Part shown: positions 53,203 to 61,950 of the stretch, piece after piece
Layout: each line of letters begins with the position of its first letter
Position numbering within the stretch: the stretch's first letter is position 1
Assembly (NCBI RefSeq): GCF_002887735.1
Contig: NZ_PKQP01000004.1
Location: 310,001 to 374,000, forward strand
Origin: Stenotrophomonas bentonitica
GTDB taxonomy: Bacteria > Pseudomonadota > Gammaproteobacteria > Xanthomonadales > Xanthomonadaceae
Direction of reading: 5' to 3'
Length of the DNA: 64,000 bases
Notes under the pieces: model-generated
Seen by the model: only the letters and a program-made list of their open reading frames with translations
Database searches by the model: none
Told to the model about the DNA's origin: nothing
Position numbers and translations under genes: made by a program

Positions 53203-54630
53203 TCAGCGCATCACCAGCTGGCCACCGCCGTTTCCACGGATGATCCGCAGCACCAGCTGGGCCGGACGCTGCTGGAAGTTGGCACGCCAGCTGGCGAGAT
53301 CGGCAAACTCACCTGCCGTTGCCGCGGTGATCACATCGCCCTGCGCCAGCCCGGAGTTGGCGGCGCGGCTGCCGCGTTTGACCTCGCTGACCAGCACGCC
53401 ACTCACGCCGGCCTGGCGCAGCGACTCGGGCAGATCGACGAAGGTGGCACCGCTCAGGCGCGGGTCGAGCGATTCCCCGGCGACCGCGCGCGCCTGCTCC
53501 TTGAGCGTGGCCTTGATCTGCAGCGGCTTGCCCTCGCGGCGCACGTCCAGGGTCAGCGTGCTGCCGACCGGCTGCAGGCCTTCCACGTTGTGCAGCGCCT
53601 GCGCGCTGTCCACCCGCTGGCCATTGGCCGACACCACCACATCGCCCGGCTTGAGGCCGGCAGCGGCGGCACCGGAGCCGGCCAGCACGCGCGTGACCAG
53701 CGCGCCGCGCGTCTCGGTCAGGCCCAGGCCCTGCGCGATCTGCTGGGTCAGGTTCTGCGCCTCGATGCCGAGCGTGCCACGCACCACCACGCCGTGCTTG
53801 ACCAGCTGGTCCACGACGTCGCGCGCCAGGTTGGAGGGGATTGCCAGGCCCAGGCCGATATTGCCGGCCATGCTGCCCTGCGGGTTGAAGCTGGCCGTAT
53901 TGATGCCGACCAGCTGCCCCTGCAGATTGACCAGCGCACCGCCGGAGTTGCCCGGGTTGATCGAGGCATCGGTCTGGATGAAGTTCTGGTAGCCCAGCCC
54001 GCGGATGCCGCTGCGCCCCACGGCCGAGACGATGCCGGAGGTGACCGTCTGGCTGAAACCGAACGGGTTGCCGATCGCCACTACGAAGTCGCCGACGCGC
54101 AGCTGCGCGCTGTCGCCGAGCTTGATCTCGGTCAGGTTGCCGGTCGGAATCCGGATCAATGCGACATCGGTATCGGCATCGGAGCCGATGAATTCCGCCT
54201 TGACCGTGCGCCCATCGGCCAGGGTCACCTGCACGTCGTCGGCGTTGTCGATGACGTGGTGGTTGGTCAGTACCAGCCCCTCGGCGGCATCGATGATCAC
54301 ACCCGAGCCCAGCGATTCGTTGATGCGCTCCTGCGGCACCTCTGGGAACAGCCGGCGGAAGAAGGGATCGTTGAAGTAGGGGTTGCGCACCCGTACCACC
54401 TGCTTGGTGTTGACGCTCACCACGGCCGGCATCACCCGTTCCAGCATCGGTGCCAGCGACGGCACCGCCTGGCCGGCGACCGCTGCGGGCAGCGCGGCCG
54501 TGGTCGGGATCGTATACGCGGCCGGCGCCGCCTCGGCACGGTTGTCCAGGTGCGCATTGATGGCCGTGGCAGTGAACCCGCCGAAGGCAGCGGCGAGGGC
54601 GAGCGTGAGCAGGGTCGGGAGCGGTCGCAT
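53203..54630 (-). CDS. Do-family serine endoprotease (DegP/DegQ-like)
   Basis: The 475-residue precursor has a signal peptide or anchor (about 7-25). A trypsin-like domain with His125, Asp155 and Ser229 (TNHHVID; DTDVALI; NPGNSGGALV) and two PDZ domains (about 270-365 and 385-470) follow. The LA-loop region (VRNPYFNDPFFRRLFPE) is short as in DegQ. It degrades misfolded periplasmic proteins. Neighbours on the same strand are the YqjD-like stress genes. Confidence 0.93.
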   Translation of the reverse strand: MRPLPTLLTLALAAAFGGFTATAINAHLDNRAEAAPAAYTIPTTAALPAAVAGQAVPSLAPMLERVMPAVVSVNTKQVVRVRNPYFNDPFFRRLFPEVPQERINESLGSGVIIDAAEGLVLTNHHVIDNADDVQVTLADGRTVKAEFIGSDADTDVALIRIPTGNLTEIKLGDSAQLRVGDFVVAIGNPFGFSQTVTSGIVSAVGRSGIRGLGYQNFIQTDASINPGNSGGALVNLQGQLVGINTASFNPQGSMAGNIGLGLAIPSNLARDVVDQLVKHGVVVRGTLGIEAQNLTQQIAQGLGLTETRGALVTRVLAGSGAAAAGLKPGDVVVSANGQRVDSAQALHNVEGLQPVGSTLTLDVRREGKPLQIKATLKEQARAVAGESLDPRLSGATFVDLPESLRQAGVSGVLVSEVKRGSRAANSGLAQGDVITAATAGEFADLASWRANFQQRPAQLVLRIIRGNGGGQLVMR

Positions 54631-55185
54631 GGTCCGGCGGTTCCGTGTCGGAGGGGACGGGTCAGGTGAGAACACGTATACGGTAATTCAACCTGAATGA
54701 GTGTGTCCGCTACCGGCTAAACCCTGGATGAAATTCATTGCCGGCGACGTCGCGCCGCACGACGGATGGGCGCCGGCAGCCAGGGCGATGTGTGCCGCTG
54801 GCCACCTGCAGAGCGGGTGCGCCACGATACCCGCGGCAGGGGAAGACCGTACCGGCAGGCGCGTCCATCGGCCGCGCCCGCGCCATCCAAACCAGCGCAA
54901 ATACGCAGTACGAGGGCACGGAATGGATCAACTACGACGATCCATCATTGCATCGCCGGGCGCGGCGGACATGCGCATCGAGACACATCGCATGCATCTT
55001 CTGCGGGAACGCCGATGCTGTTTTCAAGGGGTTTCGTGCACGCGGCCGGTGCATTGCTTGCTGCCGCCGATGAGGGTGCTACTGTCGGCTTGGCACGTGC
55101 ATCGCATCAAGACCGTTCCACGATGGACCGCGCCGGTATAGCATCGCCAGCGATTTGACTAACCAGGCCCCTTAGGAGGCACTCA
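54631..55185. other. Gap between the protease and the H1-like gene: no gene seen
   Basis: Frames here lack signal, domain or codon support and overlap each other. It must hold the promoters of the protease (leftward) and of the H1-like gene (rightward). The only structure noticed is ATTCA-ACC-TGAAT at 54686-54698, a 5-bp dyad close to the protease start. Confidence 0.5.
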
Positions 55186-56091
55186 ATGAGCAACGGTAAT
55201 GGTGTGACCACGGTTCTCTCGCAGACCGTCGAAGATGCAAAAGAAACCGCCACCAACGTCGGCGAGACCATCGCACACGTAGCGGAAGATGCAGTGGCTT
55301 CGGTCAAGAAGACCGCCAAGCGCGCACGCAAGGCTGCCACCACCCAGGTCGCCAAGGTCAAGAAGGCCGTGACCAAGGTCGAGAAGACCGTCGCCAAGAA
55401 GGCTGACAAGGCGGCCAAGTCGGTCGGCAAGACCCTGGCCACCGCCAAGCAGAAGCTGGAAGCGGCCAAGAAGAACGCCAAGGCCGAAGCCACCGCGATC
55501 AAGAAGCAGGTCGCCAAGAAGAAGGCCACCGCTGAAAAGGCCGTGACCAAGACCACCAAGGCTGCCGGCAAGAAGGCCACCACCGCCAAGAAGGCCGTGA
55601 CCAAGAAGGCGGCTGCTGCCAAGAAGACCGTGACCAAGAAGGTCGCCACCGCCAAGAAGGCCGTCGCCAAGAAGACCGCGACCGCCAAGAAGGCCGTGAC
55701 CAAGAAGACCGCCGCCGCCAAGAAGACCGTCGGCAAGAAGGTCGCCGCTGCCCGGACCGCTGTTGCCAAGAAGTCGGCGACCGCCAAGAAGGCCGTGACC
55801 AAGAAGACCGCAGCGGCCAAGAAGGTCGCCGGCAAGAAGACCGCCGCCGCCAAGAAGACCGTCGGCAAGAAGGTCGCCACCGCCAAGAAGGCCGTCGCCA
55901 AGAAGGCCGCCACCGCCAAGAAGGCCGTGACCAAGAAGACCGCAGCGGCCAGGAAGACCGTCGGCAAGAAGGTCGCTACCGCCAAGAAGGCTGTGGCCAA
56001 GAAGGCCCCGGCCCGCAAGGCTGCCCCGGCCAAGCGTGCTGCGGCCAAGCCGGTTGCCCGCAAGGCACCGGCCAAGCGCGCGCGCAAGTAA
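55186..56091 (+). CDS. Histone H1-like Lys/Ala-repeat protein
   Basis: The 301-residue protein has a short acidic-neutral start (MSNGNGVTTVLSQTVEDAKE) and then about 260 residues of near-repeats of KKAVTKKTAAAKK type, ending in Arg/Pro-rich APAKRAAAKPVARKAPAKR. Composition resembles eukaryotic H1 tails and bacterial AlgP/HctB-like DNA-binding proteins. GGAGG lies before the ATG. It should bind DNA or polyphosphate non-specifically; number of repeats probably varies between strains. Confidence 0.85.
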   Translation: MSNGNGVTTVLSQTVEDAKETATNVGETIAHVAEDAVASVKKTAKRARKAATTQVAKVKKAVTKVEKTVAKKADKAAKSVGKTLATAKQKLEAAKKNAKAEATAIKKQVAKKKATAEKAVTKTTKAAGKKATTAKKAVTKKAAAAKKTVTKKVATAKKAVAKKTATAKKAVTKKTAAAKKTVGKKVAAARTAVAKKSATAKKAVTKKTAAAKKVAGKKTAAAKKTVGKKVATAKKAVAKKAATAKKAVTKKTAAARKTVGKKVATAKKAVAKKAPARKAAPAKRAAAKPVARKAPAKRARK

Positions 56092-56236
56092 GTCGTCGTA
56101 ACGTGCTGCTCCTGCCTGAGGGCGGGAGCGGCATGGTCGGAGCCATGCACTGGGCTCATCCCCAACTCAGACACGTGGGCGGGGTAATCATCCCCTCATG
56201 GGGAGACAGGGCGCCCCGAAGGGCACCCCGGTAACA

Positions 56237-56929
56237 TCAGCGCGCCGCGATCGCGGCGAACTCGCGCATCAGGTGCTCGCCGTCATACACCACCTGGATC
56301 TGGTTGCTGCCCTTGTCCAACCGCTCGCCATTGACGAATACGTCGGTCTGGATGCTGTAGCGCCCCTGCGGCATGTTGGACGGGAAGGTCACGGTGAAGG
56401 TGTTCTCGTACGCACCGCTGCCTGCACTCTCGCTGGCGACTTTCTCGGCGGTTTTGAAGGGTTCGGACTGGCCGGGTTCGTAAATCCGGATCTGTTCCTT
56501 GACCTCGCGGATCGGCTGCTGGCGGCCGCTGACCGCTTCGATGTTGGAGACGATCTTCAGCGGTTCACCACGCCGTACGCTGTTGCCGGGGAGGCTGGTC
56601 TGGTAATGCACGACCTCGGCAGACTCCGGCAGCTGCGAGTAGCGCGACCGGTAGTCCGACTCCACCTGGGCCGCGCTACGGGTGCGGCGGCTTTGTGCGT
56701 TGATCACGAAGCAGGCGGCGATGCCGGCCGCAGCGCCGACGTAGGCACCTTTCTCACCATTGACCAGCGCGCCGGCGCCGGTGCCCAGCGCGATCGCGCC
56801 CAGGCACTTGCCCCAGTCCGATCGGGTCATCTGATTGCCCGTGGTGCAGCCGGTAAGCGTGCCGGCGGTAGCGAGGCCGATCAACAGCACCTTGCCGAGC
56901 GAGGCGGGGGCGAAATAGTCCTTTTTCAT
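56237..56929 (-). CDS. Glycine-zipper lipoprotein, last gene of the tubulin-like operon
   Basis: The 230-residue precursor has a lipoprotein signal with the lipobox TLTGC (Cys28). A glycine-zipper segment follows (LGAIALGTGAGALVNGEKGAYVGAAAGIAACFVI, about 43-76) and then a beta-rich domain (QTSLPGNSVRRGEPLKIVSNIEA; FTVTFPSNMPQGRYSIQTDVF). Glycine zippers drive membrane insertion or oligomerisation. Start at 56929 matches MKKDYFAP. It is 31 bp after the zinc-ribbon/TonB gene on the same strand. Function unknown. Confidence 0.8.
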   Translation of the reverse strand: MKKDYFAPASLGKVLLIGLATAGTLTGCTTGNQMTRSDWGKCLGAIALGTGAGALVNGEKGAYVGAAAGIAACFVINAQSRRTRSAAQVESDYRSRYSQLPESAEVVHYQTSLPGNSVRRGEPLKIVSNIEAVSGRQQPIREVKEQIRIYEPGQSEPFKTAEKVASESAGSGAYENTFTVTFPSNMPQGRYSIQTDVFVNGERLDKGSNQIQVVYDGEHLMREFAAIAAR

Positions 56930-56960
56930 GGTCAACACCTGGTGTGAAGTGGGGCGGGCA

Positions 56961-58247
56961 TCATTCGATGGTGGTTTCGCGCATGACACGGTCGCGCTCC
57001 GCCTTTGCTTGGCGGATGAGCGACCGGGCAGCCGCTGAGTCGGGATTGACCTGCAGGGCCGATTCGCCCAGGGCTACGGCGACGTCGTAGCGGCCTTGCT
57101 GCAGTTCAACCCGCGCCTTGCTCAGCAGGCCTGCTTCCGGCGCCGCTGCCGGTGGCAGCGAGATCGTCGGCGCTTTGGGCGGGTAGCTGTTGTCAGGTTG
57201 GCGCAGGTCGGCCATGTCTGAGGCGGTGCCCGCGTCTGGGCTGAAGCTCACCTCCAGCTGCATCGTGCTTGCATTCGCCTGTCCCTCCCGGATGGCCGGT
57301 AGATAACGCCAGCGACGCGCTGCTTCCAGCGCAGCACGGTCCAGCGACCGCACCCGACTGGTGCGCATCACCGAAATGGCCGTCGCGGTGCCATCTTCGG
57401 CAACATCGATGCTGAGCAGAACGGTTCCGCGTGCCCCGGTACGCACTGCATCCGGCGGATAGCGCACGGGAGCGCGCTCGCGCGATGCGGCATCCACCTG
57501 TGCAGACCGGTCCGGGATCGACGAAGGTGGGGGGGGCGCCTGGGCAACCTCAGTGTGGAGGGGTACCTGTGCGGCGGTTGGCGCTGGAGCCGGTGCCGGT
57601 GTCGCTGCGCGGGTCGGGCGCGCGGGCTCGGCCTGCTTGGCAAGGTCGGCTTCCAATGCAGTCACCCGGACCTGCAGATCGCGCCAGTTCTCTTCACCCG
57701 GAAGATCGCGCTGCATGCCCAGCAAGGCGACGCGTGCACAGGCCAGGTCTGCCCGCGCGAGGCATGACTCCACAGCCGCACGATGCGCTTCGATGCGGCC
57801 GGCAGACACCGTTGGCGACGTACCTCGATCGCGCAGGAAGATCGCCCAGAACAGCCCGCCCAGGACCAGGCAGACCAGGACCAGCGGCACGCGTGAGCGT
57901 GGTCGTGGGCTCGGCCCGGGAGCGATCGGCGCAGGCGCGATCGGCGCGGGAGGCGCAGGTGGCCTGGTCGAGCGCTTGGGTCCCGGCGCAGATGCCGGTT
58001 GCGCAGCGGAAGGCGGAGGCGCTGCAGGGGCCGGTGGAGGCACGGATTCCACCACTGTCGGCGCCGCTGGCGAGGGTGTCGCAGGAATCGGGGGCGGCGG
58101 CATGACCGCCGCCGGGGCTATGACCGGCGGCGCCACGACCGCGGGCGCGGATACCCCACAGAACGGGCAGAAGCGTACCTGCCCGGGCAGGGGCTTCATG
58201 CACTGGTCGTTGACACAGATCGAGGCGGTGGCGCTGGCGTCAGTCAT
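56961..58247 (-). CDS. Zinc-ribbon / transmembrane / TonB-C-terminal protein
   Basis: The 428-residue protein has an N-terminal zinc ribbon (Cys11, Cys16, Cys27, Cys30), a Pro/Ala-rich linker and one transmembrane helix (about 120-140, VPLVLVCLVLGGLFWAIFL). The periplasmic part has a TonB C-terminal-type domain (RYPPDAVRTGARGTVLLSID ... RRWRYLPAIREG) and a TPR-like end (ARVELQQGRYDVAVALGESALQ). The layout would link cytoplasm and periplasm. It is 15 bp from the tubulin-like gene. Confidence 0.8.
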   Translation of the reverse strand: MTDASATASICVNDQCMKPLPGQVRFCPFCGVSAPAVVAPPVIAPAAVMPPPPIPATPSPAAPTVVESVPPPAPAAPPPSAAQPASAPGPKRSTRPPAPPAPIAPAPIAPGPSPRPRSRVPLVLVCLVLGGLFWAIFLRDRGTSPTVSAGRIEAHRAAVESCLARADLACARVALLGMQRDLPGEENWRDLQVRVTALEADLAKQAEPARPTRAATPAPAPAPTAAQVPLHTEVAQAPPPPSSIPDRSAQVDAASRERAPVRYPPDAVRTGARGTVLLSIDVAEDGTATAISVMRTSRVRSLDRAALEAARRWRYLPAIREGQANASTMQLEVSFSPDAGTASDMADLRQPDNSYPPKAPTISLPPAAAPEAGLLSKARVELQQGRYDVAVALGESALQVNPDSAAARSLIRQAKAERDRVMRETTIE

Positions 58248-58262
58248 TACGGCGATACAGCC

Positions 58263-61200
58263 TCAGTACCCGGTGGGCGGCGGCGGGGGAGCCGGCGGTT
58301 GCGGGGCCGATGGGGCGGTGAACAGATGGCCCAGTTCCGGCAGTGCACCGGCCGCGCTCCACTCGATGCCTTCGCGCCAGAGCAGGCTGTTGCGGTTGAT
58401 GTTGCCGGTGCCCACGAACTGCTGCAGCTGCTGGACCGTATATGGTCCCAGCGACTGGTTGTTGTAGCCGACGTAGTAGCTGTAATCGACCATCGGCGGC
58501 GGTGGCGGGGGTGCCCCGGGCAGGCTGCCCTGCGGCGGAGGCGGTGGTACCGCGCCCGGGGCAAGCCTCGCCGCGCTCGTGCCCGCAATGGACGTAACGC
58601 CAAGCATCTGGGCGAAGGCATCACTTACCTGCCGCTTCTCGCCCCGGTCGGTGGCGACCTCGTCAGCATAGACATCGGCCGAAGAGCCGGTAACCGGCTG
58701 CGTCCAGGCGTCGAACAATGCACGGGCGCGCTCTTCGATCCGGTCGGCTTCGTCACCGGCGGCCTGCACCAGCTTCTGCCGATAGTCGGTGGCCAACATC
58801 TCACTCAGCTTGTAGGGGAAGCGCTTCTTCAAGCTTTCGCGACCCTGCTGGTCCTCCTGCTTGATCGGCTTGTATGCCACGGTGGCGTAATGCCGGAACA
58901 GCTGGGCCAGCACAGCCAGCTGCAGCGGGTCGCGCACGTTGGCCGAGCGCTGGCGCAGCTGTTCTTCGATGTTGCGTTTGTCATTCCCGTCCAGGCCACT
59001 CTGCCGCACGGAGAATTCATCGCCGATGCTGAACCCGTCGCCTTCCAGCGTGATCTCATACTTGCCATCGGCACGGCGCTTGAGCACCCCCAGGCCGAGG
59101 GCATGCAGGTATATCCTGAAATCCTCAGCGAACTGCCGGTACTGGCCCTGAGTGAACTGGATGGGCTGCACGAACTGGCTGACCCGCTTGTGGATGTGCA
59201 GCGGAATACGGGCCGCCTCTTTGCGGTAAGCCGCCTGATAGGTCGGCAGTGGCGTGAGTGCCGGAACCGGGAAGCCAGACAACTCGGTGAAGCAGATCAG
59301 CTTGCCCGGAATGCCGGATTCGACGAAGTCGATCTGGCTGGCGGTCATGCCGGTGCCCTGCGGTACGGCCTGCTCCAGCATCGCGCCGTACTGGCGCCGG
59401 AACAGGCGCGCATCCTTTACGCCGACCAGGCAGGTGTAGCGGTCCTTGGAGATATCAAATCCACCGTTGAGGTTCAGCGGCACCCATGGCATCGCACGCT
59501 GAAGCAGCAGGCGGAACGTCTCGCGCAGCTGCTCGGGCGTAAGCGCGGCCAGCGCCTGCATCAGCGGATCGGTCTGGGTTCGGGCATCGACCTGGGGCAG
59601 CTGTGCCACGGCCTTGTTGCGCAGCTTGCCCAACACTTCCTGCGCGCCGTCGTCGCTGAGCAGCTTCTGGAACAGCGTCTGGGAGCCACCGAAGTCCTTG
59701 AATGCTTCCTTGGCCCATTGCCTGAACTCGGCCGGATCGATTGCCGGCTGCTCTTCGTCCTGCGGTGCCTTGAGCGCGATCAGGGTCGCATGCTTCTCGG
59801 CGATGGCCGCCTCGATCTTGCCGATGTCACGCTCGACGTGCAGCAGCAGGGACTCAACCGACTGGCGACCGTCCTGCAGGCGCCCGACGAAACCACTCCA
59901 AAGCGGGCGACCGTGGGCATCGACAGCTTCCTTGACGCCGAGCCAGCCCGAGACGTCGCGCAGCAGGTTGGCGGCTTCGCGCGAAGCGACCGAGCGCACG
60001 TAGAACAGCAGGCTGTCGCGGATCGTTTCCTTGATCTGCGCCAGTACGGTCTCGGCCTGCTTGTCCTTGCCGCTGATCCGCGCAAGCAGACCCTTGCCGG
60101 TGGTCTCCTTGAGGCGTTCGAACTCGCGCGCAAGCTCGGCGTTCTGCAGCCTCTCGGAAATCTCGGCGAATCGCTGCGCATTGCGTTCCAGCGCAGGAAC
60201 GATGCCGGTACCTTCGTTCTCGAGCCGGTCCTTGATCATTTCCACCAAGGCCAGCGTGTAGTCCAGGCCACCGCGCTCGTCATCGTCCAGGCGCCGGAAG
60301 ATCTGCGCCGGCAGTTCAGCCTCATCGGTAATCGACAGCAACACCCGCTGGCGATTCTCCTTGATGCGGACTTCGTGGTTGCGGTCGGCGCTGTCCACCC
60401 GGTTGCCCTTGGTATCGCGCTCAAGCTGCTTGATCACATCCTGGACGTGCAGCGGCCATTGGTCGCGGTCAGCGCTGCCGTGCATCAGCTGCTGGAAGGC
60501 ATTCTCGACTTTCTGTTCGATCTGCGCACCGATGCTGGCGTCGCCGGTCACTTTCAACAGATCATCAGCGACCTGGTAGTGCGTGAACTCACCGTTGAGC
60601 GTGGCAAGATCGCCGCGGGAGAGGAACTGCGGAATATCCGTAAAGGTGCGTGGCACGATCGCCAGCTGCTCACGCAGGAAATCATCGCGTTCTTTATCAG
60701 TGGGGCGGTTGCCCGGGGCCTGGATATTGGCGATGCCGAAGAACGCCTTGAGCATCGCCTGCACCTGGCGGTTCATGCGTACGTTCTGGCGCGCTTCCAC
60801 CTGGGTATCAAGCACGGCCTGGCCGACGCCGGAGTAGCTCGCGGTGAAACGCAGTTCCGTATCGTCACCATAGTCCTGCGGCAGCGGAACCGAATAGGCG
60901 CGGATCTTGTGCTGGTTCTGGTTGACGGCCACAGAGCGCTTGCGGTTGGCGAAGTCCTGGGAGGTGAAGTCGGTGAAGAAGACATCCGAGAGCATCTCGT
61001 AGATGTCTTCCTGTTCACTGGTCTTGGCCATCGCCACGTTGGTGTTGTCGACGATGTACACATCGTCGTACGGGCGACTGTCGATGTGCAGGTTGTCCGA
61101 GGCATCCCAATGCTTGACCAGGACATTGCCGCGCAGTGCAGTCTCAAGCTCCATCAACGCGGCGTAACCGTTGGCCTGGATGCGGTCGGGGTTGGTGGTG

Positions 61201-61934
61201 GTGATGAAGCCGCCGGGAAGGACCATGTACAGGTCGACCTTGCCCTCGACATTCTTCTCCTTGAGGATCGCCTTGGCCAGGTAGCCCATGTCCAGGAACG
61301 AGCCGGAGCCCGTGCCGCCGGCCGCCGAACCGGTGATGACCACCCGCACCTTGCCCGGCTCCACTTCCAGTCCCAGCTTCTTGAGCTTGTCCGCACGCGC
61401 GCCGATGTTGCTCAGCAGCGTCTCGATCTTGTCGCGCAGCTTGTCCCGGATCACTGGATACTTGTCGAAGAAGTACAGGCGGGACAGCGCACGGATCTGG
61501 CCTGCGCCTTTGCTTGGATCCACGCCCAGCAGGCGGATGCGCTCGGGCGTGAGCGGGAACCACTCAGCTACTTCCCGATGACGCCGCAGCTCGTCGTCGG
61601 ACTGGGTGTACTTGTTGAGGTCCAGCCGCTCGATGATCTTCTCTTCTGGAGTGAAGGCGACCTGCTCGGCCAGTACGTCGGTCTTGACCGACTTGCCGTC
61701 CTGGGTGACCTCACCGGCATCCAGATCGAAGTTGATGAACTGTGCCACCGGGAAGTCGGCGACGTTCTCGACCTTCGCGTTGCCGCCCCAGATCGCATTG
61801 AGAATGCGGCGGCGCAGACGGATGTTGACCTTCATGCCGGTGCCGCCGAGGGCGATGAACAGCGTCGGACGGATCTTCTCGGTTACCTGCGGCGGCTGAC
61901 CGGGCAGGGAGGTACTTTCGGTGGCATCGTTCAT
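58263..61934 (-). CDS. Tubulin/FtsZ-like GTPase with C-terminal GYF_2 domain
   Basis: The 1223-residue protein has a tubulin-like N-terminal domain: GTP-binding T1-type loop FIALGGTGMKV (residues 26-36) and the tubulin signature AAGGTGSGSFLDMG (Gly206-Ser212), comparable to GGGTGSG of tubulin and FtsZ. A long alpha-rich middle, a Pro-rich linker and a GYF_2 domain (about 1150-1205, YYVGYNNQSLGPYTVQQLQQ) follow. It is far larger than FtsZ (about 380). The family is annotated as tubulin-like domain-containing. Upstream and downstream genes are 16 and 15 bp away. Function is unknown; membrane remodelling has been proposed for related systems. Confidence 0.88.
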   Translation of the reverse strand: MNDATESTSLPGQPPQVTEKIRPTLFIALGGTGMKVNIRLRRRILNAIWGGNAKVENVADFPVAQFINFDLDAGEVTQDGKSVKTDVLAEQVAFTPEEKIIERLDLNKYTQSDDELRRHREVAEWFPLTPERIRLLGVDPSKGAGQIRALSRLYFFDKYPVIRDKLRDKIETLLSNIGARADKLKKLGLEVEPGKVRVVITGSAAGGTGSGSFLDMGYLAKAILKEKNVEGKVDLYMVLPGGFITTTNPDRIQANGYAALMELETALRGNVLVKHWDASDNLHIDSRPYDDVYIVDNTNVAMAKTSEQEDIYEMLSDVFFTDFTSQDFANRKRSVAVNQNQHKIRAYSVPLPQDYGDDTELRFTASYSGVGQAVLDTQVEARQNVRMNRQVQAMLKAFFGIANIQAPGNRPTDKERDDFLREQLAIVPRTFTDIPQFLSRGDLATLNGEFTHYQVADDLLKVTGDASIGAQIEQKVENAFQQLMHGSADRDQWPLHVQDVIKQLERDTKGNRVDSADRNHEVRIKENRQRVLLSITDEAELPAQIFRRLDDDERGGLDYTLALVEMIKDRLENEGTGIVPALERNAQRFAEISERLQNAELAREFERLKETTGKGLLARISGKDKQAETVLAQIKETIRDSLLFYVRSVASREAANLLRDVSGWLGVKEAVDAHGRPLWSGFVGRLQDGRQSVESLLLHVERDIGKIEAAIAEKHATLIALKAPQDEEQPAIDPAEFRQWAKEAFKDFGGSQTLFQKLLSDDGAQEVLGKLRNKAVAQLPQVDARTQTDPLMQALAALTPEQLRETFRLLLQRAMPWVPLNLNGGFDISKDRYTCLVGVKDARLFRRQYGAMLEQAVPQGTGMTASQIDFVESGIPGKLICFTELSGFPVPALTPLPTYQAAYRKEAARIPLHIHKRVSQFVQPIQFTQGQYRQFAEDFRIYLHALGLGVLKRRADGKYEITLEGDGFSIGDEFSVRQSGLDGNDKRNIEEQLRQRSANVRDPLQLAVLAQLFRHYATVAYKPIKQEDQQGRESLKKRFPYKLSEMLATDYRQKLVQAAGDEADRIEERARALFDAWTQPVTGSSADVYADEVATDRGEKRQVSDAFAQMLGVTSIAGTSAARLAPGAVPPPPPQGSLPGAPPPPPPMVDYSYYVGYNNQSLGPYTVQQLQQFVGTGNINRNSLLWREGIEWSAAGALPELGHLFTAPSAPQPPAPPPPPTGY

Positions 61935-61950
61935 GCGGCGGACCCCTGGA

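Noticed and set aside
54701..55141. Several overlapping plus-strand frames in the protease/H1-like gap
   Set aside because: No ribosome site, no domain, and three frames overlap with equal merit; nothing supports any one as coding.
55107..56174. Ala/Phe/Leu-rich minus-strand frame with repeats resembling membrane segments
   Set aside because: It is the reverse translation of the Lys/Ala repeat gene; its periodic hydrophobic look comes from AAG codons read backwards as CTT.
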